NCBI GenBank assembly: GCA_950295325.1
Contig: OX485807.1
Location: forward strand, 50,064,440-50,128,439
DNA from: Polytrichum commune
Lineage: Eukaryota > Streptophyta > Polytrichopsida > Polytrichales > Polytrichaceae
DNA length: 64,000 nucleotides
Reading direction: 5' to 3'
How positions within the stretch are numbered: position 1 is the first letter of the stretch; the number at the start of each line of letters is the position of its first letter. The notes under the pieces were generated by a model that saw nothing but the letters and a program-made list of their open reading frames with translations, was not told where the DNA came from and ran no database searches. This document shows positions 1 through 12,092 of this stretch, piece by piece. A program made the translations under genes and the position numbers.

Positions 1-110
1 CGCAAATCAGCATAAGTGTCGCCCGTTTGGCAAAAGAAGGGGCTCAATAGCTCCGGCCGCGAAACATCATCTTCAACCGAGTACAACCTAATCTTGAAAT
101 TCAGCGCCAT
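1..110 (-). CDS. P-like transposase, N-terminal fragment (copy 1, runs off window)
   Basis: This encodes the first roughly 36 residues of the transposase described at 17299-21828, in the same frame and with the same sequence. The ATG is at 108-110, 12 bases into a longer open frame that begins with TTG. The remainder lies left of the window, so whether this copy is intact cannot be judged here. Confidence 0.85.
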   Translation of the reverse strand, partial: MALNFKIRLYSVEDDVSRPELLSPFFCQTGDTYADL

Positions 111-3100
111 CTTCCACACCAACCAAAACCAGAGCTGCTAGTGCACTTGAGCTGCGGCTGGGATGATTGAATTTTCCCTCTTATGATTCGACTTGCTCAA
201 TCATTCCACCTCTCTCTCGCATCCAATCAATCAAAGAGAAAATAAGTACCTAGAAAAATGAATGTCGCATTGCAAAACGAATGGATTCTTCAATGGCAGC
301 CTCGCCTTAGCTCAAAGTTGAGGAAGCTAGATCACCACACCGGCAGCCAAGACCTGCATGGAAAATGCATCCATATTCTCATGAGCTCAGATAGAACCCC
401 TCCATCAGCATCCAGGGTAATCTTATTGCCAATTTACTTTAAAAAACACTCATAGGTACCAAATTTACCATTACACACCTATTAGCCTCCACCAACAGGT
501 ATTATCAAGAAAATGTAATGCCCCTTGGTAACTCATGTACCCCTACATACTTGTGTTCCAAATCCCAAAGGTGCCCATCAGTACACAACATGGCACAAGA
601 CATGCAATTACATTCTGCCCACCCTCTTCCTAAACAGTCAGTATCTGCGATTCCAATCCTTAGATTTCTCTAGATTCCTGATTCCTCTTTTGCACAAAAT
701 TCGCTGAAGAGAATCACAATCAGCCAGACATATCTCGATTATGTCTTAGTGGATAACATGCCAGACATAAATATGGATTATGCTTAATATTCCAAGGTGG
801 AAACCCTTTCTGCTTCGAGCCTCAATATTTCGGGGGCCCCAGAGCTCATATTTGATTACCTAAACTGAGGACCATGGTTTCACTGGTCGTCTTTCCAGAT
901 TCTTTGTGGCAACAAAAACCTCTCACTCAAATAATCAAGTGATCAACAGCTCACAGCTCAGCCTCTCTTGAGGCCCAGCCGATTCTTACTGATCACCATA
1001 AATATCCGTGATAACCAAACTCTATCACCACATGCAAAACTATCCCACAAGATTTTCTGAATGCCATTGTAGGGTACCAGATTAGCCCCTACTTCTTCAT
1101 GCAACCACTCACTCCACTAACACATACAATGATCGGGGAGAACTGGCACTTAGTTACAGATGAACCGGTTGAGTTTGAGAAATAACTGGTCGAAGTTCAA
1201 GACTGCAAGAAAACTACCGATCATTTTAGAGGAATTTATGGAATACACCGCAATTGTATAAAGGAAAACCGGAGGATGCCAACATGTAACCGGTTGGACT
1301 TGCAAACACTCGGATCTCAACCGATTATGCCCAACAATCTCCCCGATCACTGAACACATACTAACAAATAACTCGACTGTTTCTCCCAAGCGGATTTTCT
1401 TGAACTTTTGATCAAGTTCAACTGGCGCTCCCTACACTGCAGTGTCTATTAATATCCGTCGTCAATGCTGCCATTGACGAGTTGTCGTGAATGACCAGCG
1501 CAATGTAGACTCTGTGCACAAGATATAAGCTCAATGTGTAGCAACATCAAGGGTTGAAACAGAGGTGCATTGAAACATTACGTACATGGAAAGTGAGAGT
1601 GTAGCTGCAGCTGCAGCCTTCCAACTCGTGCACTGTTGAACAACGAGAGTAGGTGGCAAGGACAATCAAGAAGAGCCCCTTTGATTTGGCTCTTTCTGTC
1701 ACTTTCTCACGAGAGAGGATTGATTTCGATTTGGAAGCAGGACACTGAAAGCGCAACTAACAAGGAAGAAGATACCAATACAGAGAAGGAAGTATGTACG
1801 TCGATATTCATAGCTACAATTAGTGGACCAGGTAGCTTCACTTTCAGGATTGCCACGATCTAAAGGACTGTAATGAAAAACAAGCGGAGCTTTCAGGAAT
1901 ACCAGAATTGCTGCTGAAGCTTAAGTAACCAAGCCCTCTCATCAGAAGTATCATATTCCTCCTGTGTTGGCTTTCAAGTTCTCGGAGACTACTTTCTTTC
2001 CTGGTGATAAATCAGTTCTGGTGCTTTCTAAATACAGGGAGCAGCTATTAGAAAATCGCTCTTCACAATATTCCAAGAAGAAGGTTGTAGTAAAGCTCAG
2101 ACTGTGAGGTTTCTGAGAGCTGGCGTATTATAATTTAAGGCCCAGATCAAATGCAATGCTGAAGTAAAAAAGAAGTCCAACAATTATTGGAGGTGAGGAT
2201 AGATCAAGAGGCTGGGGAAACTTACAGTACAATACTCTGCCCGCATCCTTCTCACTAATGACATCGATTTTGTCGACCCCAAGCTTGACACTGTCACCCG
2301 ATGGTGAGCTTCAGAAAATTTTGATCATCACATCAATTCACCTTCGGATAAAAACCAGCGACCAAGTCCCAAAGGTTGAAGTCGTGATGATCTCCACCGC
2401 CAACTCCTCTCTCCATACAAAAAATGAAAAATGAAAATTTTAAACTCACAAGAAAGACTCAAAATACTAAATCTACGGAGCCGATGCAGTAAGATCGCAT
2501 ATCCAACACTGGCAAGAAGACAATACATCTACGGTACCTTACAGACAACCATCTCTACAGGCTCTCTCTCTCTAACCACACAGTGTGCATTCCTTTAAAC
2601 CTCACACAAGCATATTGTCGGTGGGAACACGCGGGTCTGCCAAGCCATCGAATCCTAAAATCCAGAAATTGAGGTGGCTAGGGATGCGGAGACTTACGAT
2701 GTTGCGAGGAAGGTTGGCGGTGTGTGTGGCGAGGCAACAGTAATTGGGGTGCAATCCGAGGGAGTGCAGCTGGAGCATCCAGAGAGAGGGAAGCGCGGGC
2801 AAAGGGCGAACGAGGGAGGCAGAGAGAGAGGGAGAGAAAGAGAGAGACAGAGAGCCAGCGCAGGGGGGTTGATGCCTGAGAGGCACAAGGCAAGGGGAGG
2901 GGAGGGGAAGCCATTTTTTCCGACCATTAAACTAATTGTGCATGAGTTTGAAGACAGCCAAGCTCTTACACACCTAATAATGAGAGGCCACTAAGCTCTT
3001 CTATATTTTAGGATAACTCACAATGTAGCATTTTCATACTTTTGGTCAAAAATAATAATATAAAGGGGGGTATTTTAGAACTACTTCATTTTCTAATGGG

Positions 3101-3251
3101 ACCTATTATTCCATACCCTATAGTACTTTAAAGATGTCTAGTGTCATTTTTGATACCCTATATTACTCTAAGTTCATTTATAATTTTTAGCTCCCATGTT
3201 TTTAAAATACCCTATCATTTGTTCGCACGTAGGTAGCTACTCCAACCATTG

Positions 3252-3269
3252 ACTGCCCCCCCCCCCGAG
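3252..3269. repeat. Right terminal inverted repeat of P-like copy 1
   Basis: ACTG, eleven C, then GAG. It is the same terminus as 24970-24984 except for three extra C in the homopolymer. The adjacent GAAATCAC (3270-3277) is the predicted 8-bp target duplication. Confidence 0.85.
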
Positions 3270-3277
3270 GAAATCAC

Positions 3278-4160
3278 TCTCTTTGATATGTGTTTCAGGG
3301 TTTTGGGCCAATTAAGATCTTGTGTTTTTACCTTCATGTCTATATTTATGTGTAATATCATGGACTGATTGGAGTGGACAATTGTAAGTTTTGCAAATGC
3401 GTATGAAATTTACAAAGTCAACTATATCCTTGCACCAAAGACAGCATCCCATCCCTTCCGATCCCCAGCATTTCACAGTTTGAAGCACTGAGAAAGTACT
3501 AGTTCAACAAACAAGGTACATGGCAGCAGCTTAGTTTTGGAAAAGACGGTGTGATGGCCTCAATCACATTCACATTTAGATTCAGATCTCATAGGCTAGC
3601 AAGAGCCATGGTATCATCATTGCCAAATAAGGAATATAAAGCTTTTATTGATTACTTTGCACGAGAAGAGGTTATTCCTGATGTTGCATAGAGACCTCGA
3701 GGCACAGCACAGGAGCCCCCCACCTGAGATTTATGGACACCACGTCAAGAATGTGTTAGATTGACATCTTCCTCGTTAGCCTTCACACTAATATTCCTAC
3801 TAAGCAAGTAGTACTACTTGTGAACATACCTACAAGTTTACGTCTTTTTTAATCCAAAATAATCCACTTGAGTCCAGACCTTCAAGAATTTGTCTCTCGA
3901 AGAGGTAAATTTGACAGCTGATATCCCCTCTTTGTGCCATTGCAGCCATGGCTCTTCTGCGACGTTTCTTCTAGAGTTACCCATGCTCACTAGTGACGTA
4001 TACTCTGCTACAATTCTCACTAAGTGGGCTGCTCCTAAAATGCCATCCATCTTATGGTCATCATTGTATTCTTCCCTTGAACCTCTCCATTAAAGAGGTG
4101 ACACCACAACTAAAAAAAATGTTTAGCAGCCATGACTCTGCTAGATCTCCACCGAAGTTC
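3278..4160 (-). pseudogene. Decayed relative of the three-helix membrane-protein gene at 8131-8686
   Basis: About 3395-3810 aligns by eye with 7770-8280 and with 30830-31330. About 3870-4020 aligns with 8890-9035. The part matching exon 2 lies near 3685-3730 on the minus strand, where the shared block running from AGACCTC to the CACCTGA splice-acceptor region is recognisable, but substitutions and indels break the reading frame. The exon 1 equivalent (the cysteine-His-Trp-Trp hydrophobic region) is absent between the two blocks. It is best read as an old, partly deleted duplicate. No intact gene is visible here. Confidence 0.5.
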
Positions 4161-6834
4161 CCGGTGCTTGGTACTGGATTCCACTAAAAGTTCCCGGTAT
4201 GATAGAGTCGGTTTCTTCTGAAGTTCTGCTTGTGTTTATAATGCCATCGAAAATTGGAGCGGACTCCTCATTAGAGTCCGGGAAGACAAGAGTAAGTTGC
4301 GATGACCGATAGGACTGGATATTGGAACTGATAATTGTAGGTGCAGTTCGAGGCACACGATTTCGTATCAATCTGAGTTCAATCCTCCCAGTCACTAGAA
4401 TAATACAAATTTGTTCTCAGCAAACTCTGTCAAGATAAGTGTGGGGATGGGAGCTTTTGTAGTTGGTTTATAAACTCATAAAATCAAGTGAAGCCGGCGA
4501 ATGAAGGACCACAATGGCGAGTCAACCCCTAGAATCTACAAGAGAGGGGGTCGAATGGCATACACTTCTGAAGCTCTTGTTTCGTCTCGAATTGCGATAG
4601 GGTTGCATGACCTTGAGTATATTCATTGTTTTGGTATTCATAATGGATTGGAACGATTGAGCCACTAGCGACGGTGCATTTCAGTATAAAGAGATTCTAG
4701 TGGATTACATCACACACACGTCTTACGTCCAGGTTTTTCTTCTATTACAGGTTTCTATGATGTCTTTCCGTTTAACCAAAGGGTAATCGGAGGCAAGAAA
4801 TAGGTCAAATTTTGATTTTTTGGGTGAAATCTACAACAGATAACAACAAAACGTTGACTGACATTGAGCAATTCAGCCTTCCACAAACATAATGCACATA
4901 TCTAGGACCTTCAACACTGCACGCTGCAGTGAACTCTGCAAAACCATATTTTCACATGGAGGTGTTCGGATGTGTAGGCATTTGATGGAAGGATAAACTC
5001 ACCATGTTATCTGAAAAATTCAGGTGGCATGTTGTATATGTGTATCCCATGTGAAGCATTTCCAGATTTTTGCAACTTAATCAAAAGTTCACAAGGAATG
5101 GCAGACTAGCATATTTCACTTCAAAGGTATGATTTCTGCAGAACCCGTGATGCATGGTACACCTTGCAGATTGCTGTATTTTGACATGGAATGAAGAATT
5201 ACTGCTGTTGTATGTATATAACCTTGGCAATCCATGATTTGGGTTTTATACCATCCCAATGGCGCTGAGTTCTATAACATGCCAGGGAAAAGATAAAGAT
5301 TCAGCATGAGCTGTGAATAACCATTAACACTCGTGGAGTTGAAGAAGAGTAAGAAATTCAAAATTCCACTTAATGCTCGTCTCTGTCATACCGGGAACGT
5401 TCAATGGAAACTTAGAAGAGCCATGGCTGCTAAAACAATGTTTAGCTCTGCCTTTACCACTTGAGTCGAAGCTTTCAAAGGATGAATACAATGATGAATA
5501 TTATGAGAAAGATGAAATCCCTGGATGGCATCGTAGGACCAGCCCACTTATTAGTGAGAGTTTTAGCACAGTATATGCAACAACGACGCATAGAGGGAAT
5601 TCCAGTTGATTTCACCAGCTTCGAAAATACAAATTTTTGAAGCTCTGGATTAAAGTGGGCGGAAATTATACTGTGCTGACTTCGTTTGCATACCTTACAG
5701 AGAGAGCATGTACCCTTTTGCGAATTTATAGATTGTGCAACTGTGTGCACAATGGGAAGGAGGTGAAATCCTGCAGAAGGGAACTTGAGCGGGACTTGAG
5801 CAAGACATTTGCCAGACATAATAGTGAATTCTTCATGGTCTTCTTCAAGCTTGTTGCATCATTGTACACCATATCCCAATGCATTTTCTTCATAAAGTGG
5901 AAATGTAGAATCGTCTGGCGTTCATCCATTCACTTATTTTGCTAGTGCATTTCTGCTTACACTCTCTGGAATGATTCTGCTACAAATTCTGCCAGGAGCC
6001 GTGAGCCGAAACTACGATTGACTTTTGGTAGTGCGTCGTCTTGCTTGAAATCACATTTTTGAGTGACTGAAAACTCCACAAATCCTCTGTCAAATCCAAA
6101 TTTGGGTCCAATTACCAATCACCGGCAGAAGAAACACCGTGCCGCACACGGTTGCAGCAATCGAATATTGTGCATTGGGGAAGGTTTTTGGGATGCACCA
6201 AAGCATGATCACTAACCACCACTCCTAAAATTATAGTAGTTATATAGTGGAAGCACTTTGCTAGATTTCTGCTACTGGAGGTATCTAGTGCGTCATCTTC
6301 ACATTCATCGTATCTTTCAAGAAATTATTTGGACACTGAACGGCTAACTTACAGCGACTCAAGCTCCGGACACTGTTTCTTTGAACCTTCCAGGCCCTTT
6401 GCACTTGCAGTCGCCATGGCTTGAGAAAGGAAGGGCTCATCTACTACATGATCTCCCACTAGATACGTTTCTGCTACTTCATAGTGGGTGATACTCTGCT
6501 ACGTTTCCGCTTCAAATGCTTGCATGTACATGTAACGTAATAAAACATCACATTTATTTTCCCGATGAAAATCATGAAGTGCGTGAGTGGCAGCCAGAGC
6601 TCAGGCTCCCTCGTTCATTGCCACCTTCCAGGTCAACCTTCAAATTCTGCTAGAAGTTCTGCATGCAGAGCTGCTAGACTGCTTCCTTTCTACTAGGTCA
6701 TGTAAAGTTCCTGGCACGATCCCTTCGTTGAGTGCGCATACTTTGCTACGTTTCTGCTACTGGATGTGGCTAATGTGGGTCGAGTTTGTGGTGAAAAGGC
6801 TACACAGATCTTCAAAGTCAAATGTTGGCAAGGC
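4161..6834. other. Noncoding stretch with inverted-repeat pieces and scattered TAGCAGAA-type motifs
   Basis: No convincing gene is visible; the open frames are short and unconserved. About 4117-4205 and 5385-5450 are imperfect inverted copies of each other, sharing ACCGGGAAC, TGGAA and GCCATGGCTGCTAAA-like pieces. Copies of the short motif (G)TAGCAGAAAC(G)TAGCA or its complement occur near 5970, 6258, 6470-6505, 6645 and 6735. The D1 duplicated unit begins at about 6835. Confidence 0.5.
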
Positions 6835-6899
6835 TTCACCTCTAACTCCATTCGTCTCTTGTCCAGTGGGCTCCATGCAGGCAAACCGTTTTCAATAGG

Positions 6900-8130
6900 T
6901 ACGTTGGTTATATAAGGTATGCAGGTGTTATTTGGTTGGATTTCTTAATTAGAAACTTGTATTTGATTGGTGTGTGGTTTGGTGAGGATCAAGGAACAAA
7001 CACCTTAAAGGCACGTGTTTAGAAGAGATTGGACTACCTTGTCTTTAAATTTATTAACTACTTCACACTCACTACAGTGGTGAATAAAATTGGGAGGACT
7101 TATGTATAGTTTATCTAAGAAATCAGTTTACATATACTTTTGATAACTGTAACTAAATAAGGGAGGGTCCCATTTTCATATTTGTTATATAGATTTGCTA
7201 GTGCAACAAAAGTTTCATTGTGTAAATTGAATCGATAGAAGTTGGAGAACAAGAATAACGCACTAAATATCATCCACAAACCTTAGGTCACCACAACAAC
7301 GTTCACTCTTGAACCTAGAATACAATTTTAACATGTACTTCAATCTCTTTTGACCAAATAATATGTCTTTTTGGTGTCCATTCTTAGTATCCACACCTAA
7401 CTACACACCATACAAATATAGGTGTCCAATTAAGATAGTAACTGAATTAGGCCCATTCACCTTATGCCCATCATGCTTGATTCAATCTTGGAACAGGGTC
7501 TTAAACTTTTGCCACCGTAGAGATTAGTGTGGTTTACATGGCGTCCTTCAAGTATCATGGTTTATCGTTTGATTTCAAAATTCAACCTACCTTTGATTCT
7601 CACAGAAGAAGTAACGAAGATGAATCTTCATCTCAGGTCCCTGGTGTAGTTTGCAATGTGATTGTGCAGAAAGAGGGGGATGCAATGGGATGCCAGGCAA
7701 GCAAACATATTTCTGCGTAAGCAATATTGAAGTTTGTCATACTGAATTCTTTATTATAGGCTTAAATTGCATATACAAAGGAAACACGGTTAAAAAGTCA
7801 ACTAAATTTCCTTTCACTAATGACAGCATGCCAGCCCCTCCAATCCCCCGCGTTACACACTCGAAGCACAGATTCACATAGCTACTCGAATTACCAACTG
7901 TTGAACTAACAAGGTCCAAGCTTACTTTTGGAAAAAAAATTGTAATAGGCTCACTCACATTCATGGTCTTCTGATTCATCATTCAGGTTCACTAATTGTA
8001 AACAACTTGGCTACTGTATTCCCAAATAATTCCTAGACATCCTCAGTAACAACAAATTGTGGAAATTGACAAAGCAATTCCAGCGCGCAGTAGGTCATAG
8101 TTTGATTCGCAATCAGATCTACGCTGAGCT
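6900..8130. other. Noncoding part of D1
   Basis: Sequence shared with 29560-31190 and, for the first roughly 200 bases, with 62840-63010. No gene could be supported. The short open frames at 7529-7881 and 7737-7982 are not preserved as coding sequence in the D2 copy. Confidence 0.5.
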
Positions 8131-8686
8131 TCAGGATTGACAGAGGATTACTCTGCAAGCGACGAGAATAATTGCCGACGTCGCAAGGAGACCTCCAAGC
8201 ACAGCAACGCAGCTCACCACCTGAAATGTATGGATTGGCACCAGTTCAAGACTGCGTTAGATTGACATCCTCGTCGCACAAATCCCCACCAGAAACCACC
8301 AGGAGAAAGTGTCTCTAGCTACATGAGGTACATAATACGTTGAGGTGTTTCTCGATTTCAGCAAGTGCGGCTGGGGTGCAGTTACATACCTTTAGAGGAC
8401 TGCGGGGGAATTTCTTGAGTTGACAAGAAGTCGCGATGGCAACAGCACCTGACACAATGAGAATGAGCGAAAAAGGAATCCACCAATGCACACAGTGCAA
8501 CCTCGTTCCCTGGGCCACAACTGTGATCATCCCAGGATAAAAAATAGCAAGCACTGAGATGAGCTTGAGGATGGAACCATAGGCTTTGTTGACCTTCGCC
8601 TGCTCTGATTCCAGCTGCAGTCTTGGATGCTGTGGAGGCACAATACCACCCATCTCCACATCACCTGGGCAAGGAGGATTCGTCAT
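8131..8686 (-). CDS. Small three-helix membrane protein, two exons (unknown family)
   Basis: Predicted exon 1 is 8686-8390, running from the first ATG to an AAAG/GTATGT donor. Exon 2 is 8220-8131, from a TTTCAG acceptor to a TGA. Both junctions are phase 0, giving 128 aa. The structure mirrors the two-exon gene at 12093-12789. Helix 1 is near residues 44-65 (ILKLISVLAIFY region). Helix 2 follows the conserved RLHCVHWWIPFSL block. Helix 3 is the whole of exon 2 (VAVLGGLLATSAII, then CRVILCQS). The N-terminus is short and polar and there is no signal peptide. The gene points away from its relative at 12093. D2 keeps only exon 2 of this gene. I do not recognise the family; expression is unknown. 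Confidence 0.55.
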
Positions 8687-8699
8687 TGAAGTCGAGATC

Positions 8700-9640
8700 A
8701 ATTGACAAGTCTTAACTGCACTCCTGCGAACAGACCTGCAAGCTCACCGCGTCTACTTCTTCCTGCTATCTAATCTCGACGGTGATCTCCCAAATAGCTT
8801 GCTCAAGTTCTGTACCCACGGGTGCGATTTATAAATTTGCAATTGGAATAGGCTCTCTCTGTATGCAAACTCTGGATCGACAAACCAAATGAACCAAAAT
8901 ATAGTGGCCTTCAAGGATTTGTCCTGATGTGTTGAAATAGAGCTTGACAAGCTCCGTCTTTGCACCTTCGCATCCATGGCTGTGACTCTGCGACACATTT
9001 CCACCAAAGTTGCTACTTTTCAATAGTGGGTTTAATCTGCTACACTTTCCACTACCGCAGGAATCTAAAATAGATCATCAAACGCATTTTGATGATGAGC
9101 TGATTGAGGCCCCCAGATTCCAGCGAGCCATGTCTTGGAGAAAGGGTTCTGCTATGTATCCACTGGGGTTTCTGCTACTCCGTAGCAGATATCCAGACTG
9201 TGCTGCACGTGCACGATGCACATTGGATTGTGTAGGAGGCAGCTCAGATTCTGAGTCTCGGCCTAACATTCAGGTTAATTGTTCGTAGAATGGTGGATTT
9301 CTTTGGATGAACGAGAGGCCCCTGAGAGGTACAATTCCCTCTCGCCCACCAATTGTCCTGTCTGAACCGGCCGTGGGATGTTTTCAGTATAATATACGGC
9401 AACATAGCTCAATCCTAACCCCTACATACACCAATCTGAAGTGGGACAGTTGGAGCCCTGTAATTTAAGGTTTGTTTATTTATTTATGAGAATTAGCTCC
9501 GGAATAACTTCTAGGAAATCTAATTGTACCGATATAAAGGGAGATGGGGCTTGAAAATGTCTTAGATTCTTCAACTACCTACGTGTCACTTTCTGAGAGA
9601 TTAGAACACTCAACACTTCTTGAATGTGACTTGAGCAGAG
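8700..9640. other. D1-specific sequence upstream of the minus-strand membrane-protein gene
   Basis: It is absent from D2, where 8350 joins directly to 9640-equivalent sequence at about 31410. About 8890-9035 matches the decayed copy at 3870-4020. It contains several short motifs related to TAGCAGAAA (near 9030, 9050, 9150, 9170). No second gene is visible. Confidence 0.45.
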
Positions 9641-10175
9641 TTTCTCTGCTAGATCTGTTCTGCTACACAAATTTATTCTGCTAAACTTGTAGGACCACAA
9701 GTCCACGACTATCCACAAAACTCACTGCGGATTTGCGGTGGGACCTGGCAGTCAAGTTCCCCACCTTAATCCTATATATAAGTAATGACCGACGAGTTTG
9801 TTGGTAGGCTTCTCATCACATTTTGACAAGCAGACGATCTTTGCCCAAGTACCTAAATCAGTAAAATACTCCTTCAATCACCTTGGGAAGTGCATGTGGG
9901 ATTTGCATTCTGCTACAGCCACCCCTTTCTGCTCTCTTCTTGGAGCCAGGTTTATAGCAGAATTCTTCATCCGAGATGATGTATTCAGAAGTGTATGCAG
10001 AGCCAAAAGTGTCTAATCCTCTGAGTCAGTCACCTCGGAATTTGGATAACTATTAATCCAAATCCAGCTATGGTACCTGAAATGAAGATTATAACATGGG
10101 AAAACTGCAATAATCCAACGAACTTGAAGATTGCCATGTAAACCACAATAACCTCTAAAATTGTAACCTCTAAAG
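9640..10175. other. D1 noncoding with TATA-like sequence
   Basis: CCTATATATAAG at 9772-9783 follows a GGTGGGACCTGGCAG block and resembles a core promoter. The D2 counterpart is CCTATATATTAC near 31541. A 72-residue frame starts at 9798, but it is not conserved in D2, where a 660-bp element interrupts it at the site equivalent to 9820-9827. I see no supported gene. Confidence 0.3.
9820..9827. other. Empty target site (ATTTTGAC) for the 660-bp element of D2
   Basis: D1 reads CATCACATTTTGACAAG without interruption. D2 has the same site split by 31589-32248 and duplicated as ATTTCGAC and ATTTTGAC. Confidence 0.8.
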
Positions 10176-10344
10176 TCCTGATCCAAAATTCACCTCCACA
10201 CGCGGCATTTCAAACTATTTTCTTTGATGCCAAGTGGAGGATTACCTGGATTCCTTGTGGCACTTGTGACCATATAGGCATATAGCTGCAAAGATCACAA
10301 AATTGAAACTGTCAAGTTGTTCATGATGTAATCTGAGAGGAAAA

Positions 10345-11240
10345 TCTACACTGATATGTGCAATTTTTTTGCCTTTGCAAATAGGTTCCTCTTTACCCAT
10401 TCAAATTACCTTGGGCCAAAATCAAATCACAAAACTTATAACTTTGTTTGTTCATTTGTACAACAACCACACAATTTAGAAACATCATGTATTTTGTTGT
10501 TTGTTGTGCTAATAGTCAATCAAAATAATGTGGAATGTCAACAAGTTAGCTCGAGATGACCTAATTGCACATATCAATGTACTTTGGTATGTTAGGGTTA
10601 ATGATGTGCCGGCCATGAACTATGACCTTTCACATGTAACTTGAGCTATATCCTAGTACATGTCTGCGGAGACAAGGTCATATGCCATAATACTAATTTG
10701 TTGAAACTATAGTAAATAGTCTTGTTAGGGTGGGTGGAATTCTCTAGCACGGGTCACACTAATTTCCTAGTTAGGGTGGAATTAACATGGGTCCAAGACA
10801 TTGGGCCTTTCCCCAAGTATTCATGAAGACTTCCAACCAACACATTGAATATTTTTTGTAAGACAAAAGTAGCACAAAATTAAATAATCATCCACGTTAG
10901 TTTTCTAGAAAAAAAATTAATGTGACCCATTAGAATTTTAGGGTAGATAGAAAATTAATTTGTCTCACATTAATTCTCAATATGAAACTTAATGTGGGCT
11001 TTAGAAAATTATTATGGCCAATAGTAATAGGACTATTCAATGTAGTAGAATACTACACCAATATCTGCAATTAGGTTGCCCTATCAACATTCCACATTAT
11101 TTTGAGCATTAATTACGGCAGTTTCAAAGTACATGAATTAATTTCTTGAATGTGGTTGCGATACAAATGAATAAGCAGAGTTATAAGTTTTTGTGATCTA
11201 ATATTGACCCAAGGTAATTTGCAGGAGCAAAGAGGCAGAA
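10345..11240. repeat. Imperfect inverted repeat, arms about 200 bp
   Basis: About 10345-10595 is the reverse complement of about 11035-11240. Shared blocks include ATTACCTTGGG, AAACTTATAACT, CAACCACA, AAAATAATGTGGAATGT and ACCTAATTGCA. The loop is about 450 bp and AT-rich. D2 has only the right arm (32625-32830), so the left arm and loop (10175-11030) are extra to D1. Transcription through it would give a hairpin RNA (inference). Confidence 0.65.
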
Positions 11241-12092
11241 CATATTACAATGTAACCCAAATTAGCGACATGCAGTAGCAGAAACATAGCAAAGTATGCG
11301 CACTGCTATGATGTAACTTATGGCCAGGAAACTCTATCGTAGTGGAAAGAACGCAGATCGGCGCTGTCCCCAGCCATGGGGACTACAAAGGGCCCACTTC
11401 CACGTTTCATGACTTTTCATAGGGGAATGCGATGTTTATTGAGTAAGATAGAAACCAGCACTTAGAAGCAGAAATGTGGCAATGCGTGGTTCTCCTAGAA
11501 GTAGCAGAAAAATTAGTGGGGGTGTAGCAGATCCTGAGCCCTTTTCCGAAAAGCAGTTTGATTCGCTCTAAGTAAGCTAGCCGTGCCTAGAGTTAAACAT
11601 TTCATTGAGGAGATGTGTCAGGTTGAATGTGATGTTGAGGTATATTCAGATACGGACCTCCAGTAGCAGAAAAGTAGCAAAGTCTTTCCACTACAGAACC
11701 ACTATGCATTAAGACTGGTGCAACAAACAATTTACATCCCGCCGATGTGCAGGACAATGCATCGTTCCAGCACAATTTCTAGTGGAAAGCTTAGCAGAAC
11801 CCGGGATGCAGCCATGCCTCCAAACTCCAAACTTCAAACTCCAAAGGTACAAAAAGGGTGCAAATGGAGGAGGACCACCACAGTTTAGTCACTCAGGTGG
11901 TTTATTGATCGTGAGTTGCATGCCAAAAACCTTTCCCTTTGCACATTAGAAGTCGATTGCTGCAGCCTTGTGCACGGTGTTTTCTTGTCCCATTGATTGA
12001 TTATAGGTGTGTTGATTTGATAGTACGAGGGAATAAAAGGAGACGGTTGGCAGAGTTGCTAGAGCTAGAAGAAGAGACTAGACTTGTTGCTA
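11240..12092. promoter_or_regulatory. Upstream region of the 12093 gene with repeated TAGCAGAA motifs
   Basis: Motifs of the form GTAGCAGAAACATAGCA occur near 11275, 11505, 11530, 11665 and 11790. The D2 copy retains the cognate sites near 32863, 33095, 33115, 33290 and 33418. GGGAATAAAAGGAG at about 12029 is a possible TATA-like element some 55 bases before the ATG. Regulatory function is inferred only from position and repetition. Confidence 0.35.

Larger units (their letters stand above)
1..3269 (-). mobile_element. P-like DNA transposon copy 1, partial (5' end of transposase plus right terminus)
   Basis: Bases 1-3252 match 21719-24970 at a constant offset of 21718. I saw no indel, and every small ORF checked is identical. 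The match stops exactly at the terminal inverted repeat (3252-3269), so this is the right end of a second insertion of the 16562-24984 transposon, cut by the window start. Its C-tract is 11 bases against 8 in the complete copy. The flank beyond the terminus is unrelated to the complete copy's flank, so the two are separate insertions and not a block duplication. The next 8 bases, GAAATCAC (3270-3277), are the predicted target duplication; the partner should lie left of the window. Near-identity implies recent mobility or recent gene conversion. Confidence 0.9.

Noticed and set aside
5475-5945. Frames of 102-114 aa on both strands near 5.5-5.9 kb
   Set aside because: No family resemblance, overlapping on opposite strands, and no conserved copy in the related blocks.
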